The notes beneath the pieces are model-generated. The model searched no databases. It worked only from the letters and a program-made list of their open reading frames with translations, and had not been told where the DNA came from. Below, in pieces: positions 35,201-46,384 of a DNA stretch of 64,000 bases (positions within the stretch are counted from its first letter, which is position 1; the number at the start of each line of letters is the position of its first letter). The stretch is from Sceloporus undulatus (Eukaryota; Chordata; Lepidosauria; Squamata; Phrynosomatidae), in contig NC_056523.1 in assembly GCF_019175285.1 (NCBI RefSeq), forward strand, positions 186,819,894 through 186,883,893. Reading direction: 5' to 3'. The position numbers and the translations under genes were made by a program.

Positions 35201-38200
35201 CTTATGGCAACTCTAAGGCAAACGTAAGAAACTTGACAAGTTTCTTCTGATTGGATTTTGCCATGGCCATCCTCTGAGGCTGAGAGTGTGTGACTTGCCC
35301 AAGGCCACCCATGTGGGTTTACACTGCTGAGCTGGGATTTGAACCCTGATTTCTAGAGTCATAGCCCAACACTCAAACCACTACACCATGCTGGCTCTCT
35401 GTCCCTATCCTTAGGCAGAGTAAATGACCACTTTAGGCAGCAACGTCTGGAGGGTAGCAATAGCAACCTCCTGGCTGTTTTTCCTGGGCCTCCCAGCACC
35501 TTTCCTCTGTGAAAAGATGGCACTTAATAGGGCAGGCAACACAACCTCATTCTCCCTTAAACTGGTGGGCTTGAGGATGATGGATTGTGCCAGCTATACA
35601 TGGAGGAGAGCATATCCCATCACCAGTGTCAGCGTACAGCTCAAGGAATCAACAGGCAGTCAGGAATTTCTATATGTGGAATGGAGGAGGGGAGACCATT
35701 CTGCCCTTGGCTTCTGGCAGCAAAATATCTCAGGCTGCAGGGAGCTAGGCTGTGCTTGTGTATGTATATGTGTGCATGCATGCACACACACACACACACA
35801 CACACACAGAAGCACAGCCACACCAGTGTTGCCAGATATTTATTTTAATAAAAGGAGGGACAGCAGCAGGGTTGTCAAGCAGGAGACATCTAAGTACCAA
35901 CTGAAAGTATTCAATTCATTTGCCACACATTTCTTTGTGAAATTACTGTTATTATCCACATTGAGAAACTACATGATGCTCAGATTCCTGCCTTTATAAG
36001 GAGCCCTCACCCCAAATTTCAGAAATTTTTGCCATCTTGTTCAGTTTATATAAAAGGAAAAGTAATTTAACCTTCAAATAGGGTTATAACAAGGAATACC
36101 TGGCAACCACACACACACACACACACTTACACACAAGTTCTATAAATGGCACTGGACATGCTGCTGCTGTTCTTGTTTTTACAACAATATCCCACCTTTT
36201 CCCAATACAGGTTGAGTCTTCCTTATCTGAAATATTTAGACCCAGAAATGTTTTGGCTTTGGGATTATTTATTTATTTATTTTGGATTCTGGAACATTTG
36301 CACATACATTCAGTATCTTGAAGATGAGACCCAAGCCTAAACATGAAATTCATTTATGTTTCATATACATCTTATACACATATCCTGAAGGTAATTTTAT
36401 ACAGAACATATTTAAATAATGTTGTGCAATAAACAACGTTTATTCACAGAGAAACATTAGAAAGCAAAGGTGTTACTCAGCCACCAATGTGGACAATTTT
36501 GGATTTTTGAGTATTTTGGAATTTGGTATTCCAAATAAGGGAGACTCAATCAGTAATACATTTCCAAAATGATAATGATGGTATTAATTTGGGGAAAATA
36601 ATAAACAGTTAGGAAAAACAATTGAGTTATTTGAACTATAGCTATTAAAATCATTAGGTTTAAATACTGAAATTCAAATTCTCTCTCCATTGTGTGGGTA
36701 GAAGCTCTACAAGTTGAGTCTCCCTTATCCAAAATGTTTGGGACCAGAAGTGTTTGGGATTTCAGATTTTTTGGATTTTGGAATATTTACATATTCCAAA
36801 CAAGTCCTTGGAGGGGTTTCCTAACTTGCTTTGTTTCTTCTATTCACAAGGGACAGTACATAACAAGGCAGTACATAACAAGATATCTTGGGGAGGGGAC
36901 TCAAGTCCATACATGAAGTTCATTCATCTTTCATATATATCTTATATGGATAGCCTGAAGCTAATTTTATACATAATATTTTTAAAATGTTGTGCATGAA
37001 ACAAAGTTTGTGCACACTGAACTATCAGAAAGCAAAGGTGGCACTATTTCAGCCAGCTATATCGACAATTCCGGATTTTGGAGTATTTTGGATTTTGGAA
37101 TTCCAAATAAGGAGACTCAACGTACTAAGCTTTCCAAATGGCCACTAAGAGGCAGCACATAAGAGAGGAGAAGGAGTATCTGCAAAAGAATAGGGACTTT
37201 CCAGGTAGGACAGGACTTTAAAATGAGTTTCACCATCTGATGGAGCTGAATCAAGTGTAACATTTTTGCAACTGAATTGAAAAGTAAAAAATGTGCTGAA
37301 TTATTCTTTATTCTTTTCTTTTTGAACCAGCAGAAAGGCAAGGTATCACTTTCTCAGCCACCCACCCATCTGAACAATTTTAGATTTTATAAGATTTTTA
37401 ATTCAGAATTCCAGGTAAGGGAGACTCAATCTGCAGTGGAACTCAAGGTGGCTTAGGGGCTCTACAGACTGCCCTTTTCCACACCAAATTGGGGCCGCAG
37501 CTCTCTGTTCCAAAGCCTGGGAGCTGTGTAAAACATGTCACACTGTGCTGCCCAGCACAGTGGCCATGGCAGCAAGTCAATCCCTCTGAGGTAAGACACC
37601 CAGCCATGTGATCAATGCTGGGTGCCTATTTTGACCTCGGAGCCAGTGACTTGCCACCAGATGAAATAGTGGCTGTGTGAACAGTGTGAATTCACCTGGC
37701 TTTGGAACAGTAACAGAGGGGAGTTTGAGGCAGCTCTGGGGCTAGGATACTCCAAGCTGCTCCCAGAGAATCCTGGCCCAATCAGAGACTACCTATATTA
37801 AACAATATCTAGGATTAAAACCATTATCTAAAAAAACCCCATTAAAATACAAAGATATAAATCATCAAAACAATGCACCATTAAAAGCCCATTTCAGTCA
37901 GTTGCTAAAAACTGCTAGATCGGGTTTGGAAATTTACAGTACTCCCCATGTTGTTGGACTACAACCTCTTTGAACACACACCAACCATGCTTGCTGGCAG
38001 AGGCAGCACTAAGTGCAGAGGGTTTGGGCTGCACTGAGCGACACCCAAAAGAGGGGTGACACCTGGCTGCCTGACCCCCTCCACCTCCCTGCCATGCACT
38101 GCTTTACTTGTGAGTAAAGCAGTGTGTGGCAAGAAGATGAGAGTGTGCCTTTTTGGCCCCACCAACAATGCCCTCCCCTGCACCAGGTGACACCCTGCTT

Positions 38201-38621
38201 GCTGGGGCTGATGGAAGATAAAATCCAACAACATCCAAAGAGCTGCAGACTCCCCACTGAGACCTGGACACTATCTTTCTTCAAACACAGAAAAAAACAC
38301 TTGTTTTCCCAGCATTTGGATTTATATATTTCATGTGATTTTTTTTCTCAGTTTATATAAAACTGCAGTACAGTTCTGCCTCAAATGGGATCACCACAGC
38401 TCCACAGAGCCAGCTCCTTATAGAAAGACTGGCCTCACTCAGGGTAGGAGAATAGGGAGGAGGAGGGTCAGAGAAGACTCACAGTCAGGTATGGTGTGTC
38501 CGCGATATCCCTCCAAGCCAGCTCGCTTCAATACCTGGGCCAGCTCACAGCGTCCAAAGATCTTTCCCCCAACTCTGGATGCAAGGCACACGAGGAGCTG
38601 CAGCAGAAGAAGAAACTTCAT
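32157..38621 (-). CDS. SPACA3-like c-type lysozyme family protein (exons 1-3; exon 4 not found)
   Basis: Joined from 38483-38621, 34829-34987 and 32157-32235, reading right to left. Residues 1-19 are a hydrophobic signal peptide; the mature chain starts [20 protein letters not shown]. Cysteines equivalent to lysozyme C6, C30, C64, C76, C80 and C94 are visible. The Glu35 site is kept (FYESRFDT), but the Asp52 site is Ser ([12 protein letters not shown]). The context [14 protein letters not shown] and 'PNVCRMHCS' closely resembles mammalian SPACA3, an acrosomal, non-bacteriolytic sperm protein. That supports secretion and a non-enzymatic role; sperm expression is inference. The last exon, expected to carry C115 and C127, was not located below 32157. 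Its upstream region shows no clear TATA box. Confidence 0.85.
33421..33615 (-). repeat. CORE-SINE, reverse
   Basis: 'GGGTGCCTCAAGTCATTTCC', 'CAGCCAGTGGATTTCCATGG' and 'CAACCACTATACCATG'. Lies in intron 2 of the SPACA3-like gene. Confidence 0.8.
33625..34015. repeat. Dispersed TIR repeat, family P
   Basis: Starts 'CATACCCTCCAACATTTCGT' and ends 'CTTTTTGGAGGACAGATTAT'. Intron 2 of the SPACA3-like gene. Confidence 0.75.
34829..34987 (-). CDS. SPACA3-like exon 2
   Basis: Acceptor CAG|GG completes Trp28. It encodes [20 protein letters not shown] through CRMHCS and ends AGCG|GTGAGC. The 159-nt length equals that of the lysozyme exon 2 at 51163. It holds the substitution at the Asp52 site. Confidence 0.9.
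35076..35133 (+). repeat. Source copy of a 58-bp duplicated segment
   Basis: Identical over 58 bp to 36798-36855. Lies in intron 1, 89 bp upstream (in gene sense) of exon 2. Confidence 0.9.
35180..35400 (-). repeat. CORE-SINE, reverse
   Basis: 'TTTGTTGTGTCCTTTCTGAC', 'GACTTGCCCAAGGCCACCCA' and 'AAACCACTACACCATGCTGG'. Intron 1 of the SPACA3-like gene. Confidence 0.85.
35779..35808. repeat. (CA)n microsatellite
   Basis: CA run seen directly. A second short one is at about 36107-36124. Confidence 0.95.
36208..36552. mobile_element. Tigger-like MITE, type 2
   Basis: 'CAGGTTGAGTCTTCCTTATC' start and 'AAATAAGGGAGACTCAATC' end. Independent of the duplicated block next to it. Confidence 0.8.
36710..37122. 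mobile_element. Tigger-like MITE, type 2, with foreign insert
   Basis: 'AAGTTGAGTCTCCCTTATCC' start, 'AATAAGGAGACTCAA' end. The 58-bp segment at 36798-36855, followed by a direct repeat of 'AGTACATAACAAG', breaks its normal sequence. Confidence 0.8.
36798..36855 (+). repeat. 58-bp templated insertion
   Basis: Exact copy of 35076-35133, same orientation. It is absent at the equivalent position of the Tigger-like copy at 29211, which goes directly from 'GGAATATTTGCATACACACA' to 'ACAAGGTATC'. Confidence 0.9.
37336..37435. mobile_element. Tigger-like MITE, type 2, terminal fragment
   Basis: 'AAGGTATCACTTTCTCAGCC' and 'GTAAGGGAGACTCAATC' match the last third of the type-2 family. Confidence 0.6.
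37449..37690. repeat. Degenerate Harbinger-like MITE (tentative)
   Basis: 'GGGGCTCTACAGACTGCCC' resembles the left end of the copy at 46385. Right end unclear. Confidence 0.4.
38483..38621 (-). CDS. SPACA3-like exon 1
   Basis: Starts at ATG (38621-38619) and encodes [19 protein letters not shown] plus mature residues 1-27. It ends in GACT|GTGAGT, splitting the codon of Trp28 after its first base, exactly as in the lysozyme at 49233. Length 139 nt. Confidence 0.85.
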
Positions 38622-38803
38622 CCCTAAAAGGGTGATGGGAGAAGGTGGGGAACACTATCCCAGGTGAACCACAGCTGGGGTGGAGACAGGAAGCGACGAA
38701 GTGACCTTCATAGAAAGAGAAAAACATTGGGAGATACTTTCATCCTCTATTTATTTATTAGCTGTATATCCCACTTTTTCTCCAGTGAGTTTGTGGTATA
38801 CTT

Positions 38804-39117
38804 GCATACCCTCCAACTGCCCCAATTTGACAGGGACAGTCTCAGTTAATCATCTATTGTCCCAGATTTCCAGCTGCTTTTAAAAGGCCCAAGTTTCTCT
38901 CTTCCACTCCGACTTTGACTCAGTTAACTCAGGAGAAAGGAGAGCTAGTAAGGTCCAGAATCTCACCCTTCCCTATAGGCTCAGGCAAAAGCAAACTGCT
39001 GCATCCCCTCCTAGCCTGTGTGTCTTCCTCAATATCTCACCCATCTTGAACATGCTTTGATGTTACTTGGTCATATATACCTTGTTTTTCATTTGTGAAA
39101 TGTTGTAGGGTAAGCTA
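38804..39117. repeat. Dispersed TIR repeat, family P
   Basis: 'CATACCCTCCAACTGCCCCA' at the left and 'TGAAATGTTGTAGGGTA' at the right give the clearest view of the family's inverted ends. It lies just upstream of the SPACA3-like start. Confidence 0.75.
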
Positions 39118-39494
39118 TAGCAATCATCTCCCTACTTTATCTAGACAACAACCCTGTGGGGAAGGTCAGGGTAAGAAAGAGAGATTGAGGGCCTCTACAG
39201 ACTGGCATAAAGAGCTGGCATAGGGGCAGAGTGGGGGTGCAGTGACCACACACCGGCTGGCCGGACTCTGCCCCCACACCGCCTGCCTGACCAGATGACG
39301 GGTGGTACCATGACGCATGTTCGACACAGCATTTACACACACTGCATTGAAGGAGCATAGAATAGCCACCACCGCTGTTTTACCAACCTACAAAAAGATG
39401 GGAGTCTTTATACCAACCTATAAAAAGATAGAAGTCTGAGTCAACCTTGAAACCCTGGGATTGAACTCCCAACCTTATGGCTGCAGTACTGGCA

Positions 39495-39522
39495 TGTCTG
39501 TCTGTCTGTCTGTCTGTCTGTC
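39495..39522. repeat. (TCTG)n microsatellite
   Basis: Seven TCTG-type units seen directly. Confidence 0.95.
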
Positions 39523-39524
39523 AT

Positions 39525-39765
39525 ACCCTCTAACCTTTCACAAATGAAAACTGGGACACATGTGGCCACACAACACAAGAACATGATCAAAATGATAGTC
39601 CTTTTGGATTGCTGCCTCTCATAATTCTTTCCATTGTGACTCATAATCTTTGTTTCTTTTCTTTAAGTAACATTTTGTAGTTATATCATAATTAGGCTGT
39701 GATCAAAATGACAAAAGTAATTAATGAGGAAGAATGCACATGCTAGGAGAGCCTGGGAAGGGCAA
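39525..39765. repeat. Family P fragment, interrupted
   Basis: 'CATACCCTCTAACCTTTCAC' start, then P-type 'AATTAATGAGGAAGAATGCA' after an unrelated stretch. Confidence 0.5.
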
Positions 39766-39803
39766 GATTCTCCTTCCTCCTCTTCTCTAGTCCCTGATAA
39801 TTT

Positions 39804-39868
39804 GTTGCTGTTGTGTGCCTCCAAGTAGTTTCCAATTTATTGCAATGCTAAAGTAACCTACATATCCA
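39804..39868 (-). repeat. CORE-SINE tail fragment
   Basis: 'TGTTGTGTGCCTCCAAGTAG' followed immediately by a family-A half copy (about 39870-39945). Confidence 0.6.
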
Positions 39869-39949
39869 AGAATTCTGTAGGAAAGAGTCATGGCAGTTAA
39901 AGTGGTGTAAAACTGCTTTAATTTGGCAGTGTGGCAACTCCCCAAGCCA

Positions 39950-42468
39950 TACAGTTCAGGGCCAGTCCCTGAGACCTGGCTACCCTACTCAAATTGCCTC
40001 CCATCCAAGCAATGGTCCTATCCATGCCCACCTTAACTTTGTTGGTGATACAGGATCACAACTCCAGGTTAGCCATTAAAGGGGCAACTTGAAGGCTTGG
40101 TCTCAGCCATACTGCCAACTCAATTTAAAAAGACACCAGATGTTATCTCTCCCACTCCAGTGCTTGGAAAGGGTAATATAAGACACAGCAATCCAAATTT
40201 CTCAAATTCTTCAGTTGTGACCCAACTGCTGTCACTCCACAGTGCAATGAAAGTGAAGGGTGCCTCTAATTTTAGTTCAAACAACAAAGGAATTATGTCT
40301 GAGTTTGTCATAAGTCCATGGAACACTGTACTAGACTCAGCTTTCCTTGTAAGGTTTGAGAAAGAACCTCAGTGCTCCGGCAACCAGGATGGTTGGGCAG
40401 TTTGTGGAAGTATTGTCCAAAAAAAAAAAGTAGCTTTTCAAAGCTCTGCCTCATACATAGGACAAAACAGATAGGGCCCACATCCCTCCCAGACTAACCA
40501 GAACTCAGGAATCTAGCCTTAAGCACCTGTTTTCTCTTTATCTCAGAAGACCAAATTTCCATCCCAAAGCCGTGGGTGAGTTCTGTCTCTCACTCAGCCT
40601 GGCTTCTCTGTTCCCACCCTCCTGAAGGCTCACTTACGGAACAGGCATGGGATACATTAGAGGAGCACTAGGATCCCTCCGGGATTAGAGACAGAGGCTC
40701 ATGAGACAAAGGGGCTTCTGGAATCCAGCAAAGTTCCTGTGACATCATGGCAACATGACTTCTAGAACAGTCCCTGTTTCTATCCTGGCCTTCATCCTCT
40801 GGATGCATACAGCATGCCAACCTCATTCACCCTCCTCCAAGCAGTGCTGCTGTAGATCCCCTTAGTCCTTGGAGGGCAGAGATGTGCTGCCATGGACATT
40901 GTGCCATTCCATCCTCTCTAACTTCCAACTTCTCTAACTTGGTGTCCCTTCCCAGGGATGGGAGGACTGGTCATGTGTTATCACTTGTGCAAATAGTTCA
41001 ATAGGCTCCATAGCTGATAAGATCAGCTAGGGCATCTTGAAGGGCATTCTCTCTTGGCTTGGATATTGTGTAGATCAGTGATTCCCAAACTTTTTTGGGC
41101 TACCCTCCCTTTTCCTCTTGGGCAACAACCCTATTGTCCTCCAATGCCTATTCTTGACATTAGGTTTACTGTTTATGCAGCAGCCAGACAGCAAAGGGGC
41201 AAGAGGCTTCTCGGTTGCTGCTTGACCAGCTGCTCAGTTGCTGCTCCCGAGGTGACTGGGTGCAAAGGTGGAAACTTCTTCCTGTTGAGAAAGGACTCTC
41301 AATCTTTCTTCACTGAGTCAGAAAGAGGCACAGCCAGCTTTCCACTTTTCTCTCCATCAAGGAAGGACTCTCAATCCAAGAGAGGCGAAGGATTTTTTAC
41401 TGTTTCTTCTGCTACCTCTTCTCTGGCCTGCCTGATGAAAATAGGAGCAGCAGTGCAGCTCCAACCTGCCAGCCAAGTCCTGGCAAAATTCACAAAGCTT
41501 AAGCTGGGTCCCAAATGTAAAAGCTCCCTTTTGCCACTGCTTCTTGCCCACTGTCACCTGCGCTAACTCCTCATCCCCACCGTGGTCCTAAAGGCCTCTG
41601 GTTCCCTTTTTCTTTCTTATATTTATTTATATCCTGCTCTCTTCCCAAAACTGGGACTCAGGGCAGCTTACAATATTAAAAAAACAATGTGGTTAAAAGC
41701 ATACTAAAATGGTACATCAAAGGTCCTTCTTATGAAATATTGCCAATAGCACCTGGTATTAATTGGCGGTCTCCAGTCCAGACACTAACCAGGGCTGACC
41801 TTGCTTTGCTTAATGCTCATTATTTGGTAGGCCTTTTGCTTTTGTTTGAGGCATTAAAGAGTCTTGCACCATCTAAATTTTCCTACTTTCCTTTGATAAA
41901 GCCTTCTATACTGAGTTCATCTTAAATATAATCTGAAAATAAGGGTGTGTTGTGATATGAGAGGTTTCCATTACCAACCCCATTAAGTTGTAGCTGCAAC
42001 CTGGACTGGGTCTATGTATGCTCCGGTGTCCAGTTGAGAGGACAGGTTCACCAGAGTAATTTCCAGATTGTTGTAAGGATAGAGGTGGTTGACTCCTCAC
42101 CTGTTTGTGCCAAAAAAGAAGAAGCTTTTATTTCAGGATGCCCTCTGGGGGAATATGGAGGGATTTTTCACCATTTTAGAGGGAGCTTCCTGAATCATTT
42201 TAGGTCCTAGAAAGGCCCTTTTAACAAAAGAAAGTGAGCAGAAGTCATTTCCTGTCCACTTCCTATTTGGCCCAGGGAGGCCATAAAATGTGGTGGTAAC
42301 ATGCTCCTCACTTCCTCAAGTGGACATTTTCAGGCATTTCGAGACTTATCAAGTTTATGGGGAAATTTTGCAAAAATTGTCTTTGAACCCTGGGGGTCCA
42401 GGCAGCCTCCAGATGTGATGGCAATGCCCTCAAAACCCTCTAGAGTGCATCTGGAGGCATTATGGAGT
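39950..42468. other. No gene seen
   Basis: Includes an open frame of 170 codons at 41054-41566. It has no recognisable domain or splice sites and begins in a hAT-like end 'CAGTGATTCCCAAACTTTTT'. The rest is unclassified. Confidence 0.4.
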
Positions 42469-42469
42469 A

Positions 42470-42470
42470 C

Positions 42471-42502
<32 letters not shown>
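42470..42502. repeat. (ATCA)n microsatellite
   Basis: About eight ATCA units seen directly. Confidence 0.95.
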
Positions 42503-42503
<1 letters not shown>

Positions 42504-42829
42504 CCTCTTGCTCCAGTGGAGGATGTAGAAAAAAAAGCCTTGAAAAATCATTGTTAATAATTTGTCAGAATGTTAATGTTAATCTGACAGTAAGGAAAAG
42601 GAAGATTTGGCACAGTACTCTGTGGTTCCCCATGGGTTAAATGGAAAGCCAAAGAGGTGAAATTCTGGTCTCAAATACTCTCCGGTCTGACCCTGACACA
42701 GCATGTCCAAAAGAGAAGGCAAAGGAGGAGACACATTTACATAAAATTAATATCAATAGATATTAATTGCAATAGATATATTTCCCTAAAGGTGTATATC
42801 ATATGTAAGACATGTGGTATAATTATATA

Positions 42830-43850
42830 CAGGTTGACTATCAAGAAATTCCTGTTCCTTTTGAAGAAAACTCCAAATGAAATCCATAAGTATATGATGC
42901 AAATATTGAGTGACAAGTGCTTGTCATACTCAACTGTAAAGAAGTAGTGTGCCAACTTTCAGCATGGAAGATTTTGAGATCAAATATGGAAGGTCCAGGA
43001 GGTCTTCAAAGTGTCAACTCCTGAAATGGTTGAGCATGTTTATGACCTGATTTTGGCAGACTGCACATCTCAGATAAAATAATTGCTGAGACACTAGAGA
43101 TATCCCTGGAACACAGTGGATTTATAATTCATGGCTATGCAGAAGCTGTTACCCAAGTGGGTGCCAACCAGAAATGAAACTGAGTAGATACCTCCAAGCT
43201 GATTTTGGTGCATTTTGAGTGATCCAGTGATATTTTTTTAGACTGACTTCTCACTGTTGATGGAACATGGACACATCACCATGATTCAGATACCAAGCCA
43301 CAGTCTTTGCAGTGGTGGCACTCAGGTTCTCCACAGTTGAAGAAATTCTCAAAGGATAGCAGGAAAAGTCATGGCTGCAGGTTTTTGGGAGAAGGAAGGT
43401 ATTTTGATGACTGACTATCTTCAGAAGGGCCAAACAGTTGATGCAAAACACTATTCTAACTGGCTGTGCTGATTAAAGGAAGCATTGAAAGAAAATGAGA
43501 AAGGAAGATGTAGAAATGTGTTCTCTTTTTGCAGGACAATGCATCTGTCCACATGGCTGGTAAGACGATGGATGTTTTGAAGAATTTGGGGCTTGAGTGC
43601 ATAGATCACCCATCCTACTCACCAGATCTTTCTCCATCTGACAATTTTGTTTCCAAACTTAAGAAAGCGTTTGAAAGGAAGGAATTTTTAATTTAAATGA
43701 CTCAGAGGTGATAGCACCAACAGAGCAACATTTCAATGAGCAGACATCAGAATTATTTAAAAAGATTTTTTTGGAAGAGTTAAAGAAACTTGAGAAATGA
43801 TGTGCCAAGTGCATCAAACTCTGCAGTCAATATGTGGAATAGCATATAAG
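42830..43850 (+). pseudogene. Dead mariner transposase
   Basis: Translated pieces match mariner transposase in order: helix-turn-helix side 'KEFLFLLKKTPNEIHKYMMQ' and 'LADCTSQIR', 'VDGTWTHHHDSDTKPQS' (first catalytic Asp), 'QDNASVHMAGKTMDVL' (second Asp), and 'HPSYSPDLSPSDNFV' (third Asp, D34D-type spacing), then 'KKAFERKEFLI'. Several stops and frame changes separate the pieces, so it is inactive. Ends were not found with confidence. Confidence 0.85.
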
Positions 43851-44159
43851 TTTCATAGCTGGTCACTGCCTTCTTGCTTGGGCCAAGAACTTTTCAGCAC
43901 CCCTTTGTACATGCACTGATTAATATATATAAATGTGAATTTAAAAGCAATGGCTATAATTTATATAGGAATAGAATAGTCTCACCATGGTGGGAAGCCT
44001 GAGATCAAGTGATAGCAATAGGAAGCCACTGGATTGGCCAAGCCTGGCCTATAAAGATAAGGCACAAGACTCTACTCTTGTCTAATCCACACCTCCTTCT
44101 GACTGCTTGCTGTTCTTACTCAAGTAAAGGACATAGGAAACCTGGCCTTCAAAAATAAC

Positions 44160-44560
44160 TGTGTTGGTAATATAGGTCAGAATGTTATGATAATCTGAAA
44201 TTAATCTGATAGTGAAGAAAAGGGAGATATGGCACACTACTGTTTCACTTCCTTGTGGACTAAAGGGAAAACAGAAAGAAGACATTGGAATTCTACTTCT
44301 GCTTAGGTGCTGGCCTTTACTTTTCTTTACTGTTGCAATATTTCCAAAGGAGAAGGTGAAAGAGGGCATTTGTTGCACTATGAAAATGCAGACGCCGATG
44401 AATATGTTATAGTATTCATATGGTAATTTATATGTGTGTGTAGTATCTTATAATGTGGTATATATTATAACATACACCTGCTAATTAAAAGGTGGATGCA
44501 AATTTTCAAAGCAATGACTATAATTTATAAGAGGAATATAACAGTTTCACCTGGATGCTT
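44160..44560. repeat. Internally deleted relative of the sequence around the mariner
   Basis: 44160-44290 resembles 42545-42660 ('TCAGAATGTTA', 'TCTGATAGTGAAGAAAAGGGA'), and 44490-44555 resembles 43930-43985 ('GCAATGACTATAATTTATA'). The transposase region is missing between them. Confidence 0.5.
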
Positions 44561-45620
44561 GCAGAGTTCAACTTTCCCAGGGTCTTCTGTCAACAAGCAG
44601 CTTTAGATTTCCAGCTCTCTTCTTGGTTGGACGGCCCTTCAAAGAGGGGGCACCTTCACTTAGGGAACTGTCCTCTTCTGTAATTTAGGACTCTTGACCA
44701 CCTAGCTTGGACAGAGCCTGAAAATGTTACTTTTTGGACTGGAGTGTGGGTGTGCTCTTATTGAAAGATATCCTTTTTCCTAATTCTGACTTGGGGCTGC
44801 CCTTCCAAAATCTGACTCTCTTTCCTTCCTCTCCTGGACTCCATGGCTGCCACCTTCTGTGACAGGGATGGGGCTCATGCAGCCCTCCAGATGTTGTTGG
44901 ACTACATCTCACATCAGTTCTAGCCAGCATAGGCTATGGTGAGGAACTCTGGGAGTTGCAGTCCAACAACAACTGGAGGGCCACACAATGCCTGTCTTGC
45001 TCTGTGAGAAAAATTTTGGCTTTGACCCTGACTCATTTCTCCAAATTTGATTTGGAATTCCTCTTCTGCTGTTTGGTTCCTCCCAGACTCAGCCAGCTGC
45101 ACTATTGGCCTGGTCCAACTGTGGCTCCACTAGGATCAATGGAAGGGTCATTCACATGCTTGTTTTTGTTGTGAGAAGATGCGCATCACTGCACTGATGT
45201 ATATCGGGTTTGTTGCCTCCATTTATTTTTGTGATTTCAGATGTGTTTGAGTCATTTTAATGCAACATTATTCACACACACCATTGTTTCAGATTAAAAT
45301 GGAAGTGATGGTGCAAATGTGATCAACGCAGCTTGGGTTGATTTTAGCTAGTTTAGGCAATGGATTCCTTCCCTGTGATAAATTCCTCTTCTTGCCACAT
45401 GAGGGCAGACACAAACTAAGCATTCATCTAACAGTAACAGAAACAATAGCAATTAATTTTATTTCTTACCTTCTCAAGGTACAGTGCAAGATTAAAACAC
45501 ATAAAATCATTTAAACACATAGGATAAAACACATAGGACATATTAAAACCACCCAATATAAAATTAAAAATATACCAATTTAAAATTTATAGTTTAAAAT
45601 CAACTGGCTAGCCCTGCAAG
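44561..45620. other. No gene seen
   Basis: Unclassified; no exon-like segment recognised on either strand. Confidence 0.4.
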
Positions 45621-45624
45621 TTGG

Positions 45625-46080
45625 ATGCAATACACAGAAGAGTTATATAAAAGAGATGACACTATGAAGGACACACAGAATGAAGAGCCACATGAAGATG
45701 AACTTCAAATTCTAAAAAGCGAGGTGGAATCTGCAATAAGAAAATGGCAAAAAACAAGTCTCCAGAAACAGATGATATTCCAATCGAACTATTGCAATCC
45801 ACACTGACATAGTCAACTCTAGTGCTAAGCTGCAGCAACAACAAGACCATAGCACTAATCTCCCACACAAGCAAAATCATGCTCACAATTTCGCAACATA
45901 CACTCCAGCCATAAATGGAAAGAGAAATCTCAGAGGTCCAAGCAGGGTTCAGGAAAAGAAGAGGTACTAGGGACCACATTGCAAACATACAATGGCTAAT
46001 GGAGCGCATCGAGCAACTGAAAGATTTTATTTGTCTGGTTATGGATAGGCCCAGAAACAAGGAAAATGAATCAAGCAAAG
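45625..46080 (+). mobile_element. RTE/BovB-like LINE, reverse-transcriptase fragments
   Basis: 'YTEELYKRDDTMKDT' and 'LKSEVESAIRKWQ' match the RTE linker before the RT domain. After a gap, 'EVQAGFRKRRGTRDHIANIQ' is the strongly conserved RT block just before the catalytic region. Middle parts are lost or frame-shifted. Squamates are known carriers of BovB-type RTE elements. Confidence 0.8.
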
Positions 46081-46384
46081 CTCAGCACATTCCACTCCCT
46101 TTCAGTGGGAGAGCTAAATTTCAGTGGGAGAGCTAAATCAACAAGAAATAGGGATCCTGTAGACACAATCAGCCCCAAAGCATTGTACACCTATTCCCTT
46201 TCCCCCCTCCGTAATGTAATTTTTTTCCTGTTAAGATAATTGATGGAAGACGTGGTGACAAAGTACAGCAATGAAAGACAATCTCATTTGGACATCCCTT
46301 TCACCCACAAAATCTGTGTTTGAGACAAGAGATTTGAAAATAAAAACCTGTCAAGAAGCATCCTTTCAATGCCATCTAGTATGG

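Larger units (their letters stand above)
36570..37312 (+). repeat. Duplicated block, copy 2
   Basis: Matches 29068-29726 in flanks and in the position of the internal MITE. The flanks differ by scattered substitutions, so it is not recent. It lies in intron 1 of the SPACA3-like gene, while copy 1 lies beyond exon 3. Confidence 0.7.

Noticed and set aside
35424-35999. 191-codon open frame on the + strand
   Set aside because: Runs through a (CA)n microsatellite and lies antisense in the SPACA3-like intron 1. No recognisable family.
41054-41566. 170-codon open frame on the + strand
   Set aside because: No domain, no splice or promoter context, starts within a hAT-like terminus, and contains a local sequence repeat. 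Treated as chance.
45625-46080. Host gene with reverse-transcriptase-like words
   Set aside because: Blocks match RTE/BovB LINE protein and are separated by frame changes.
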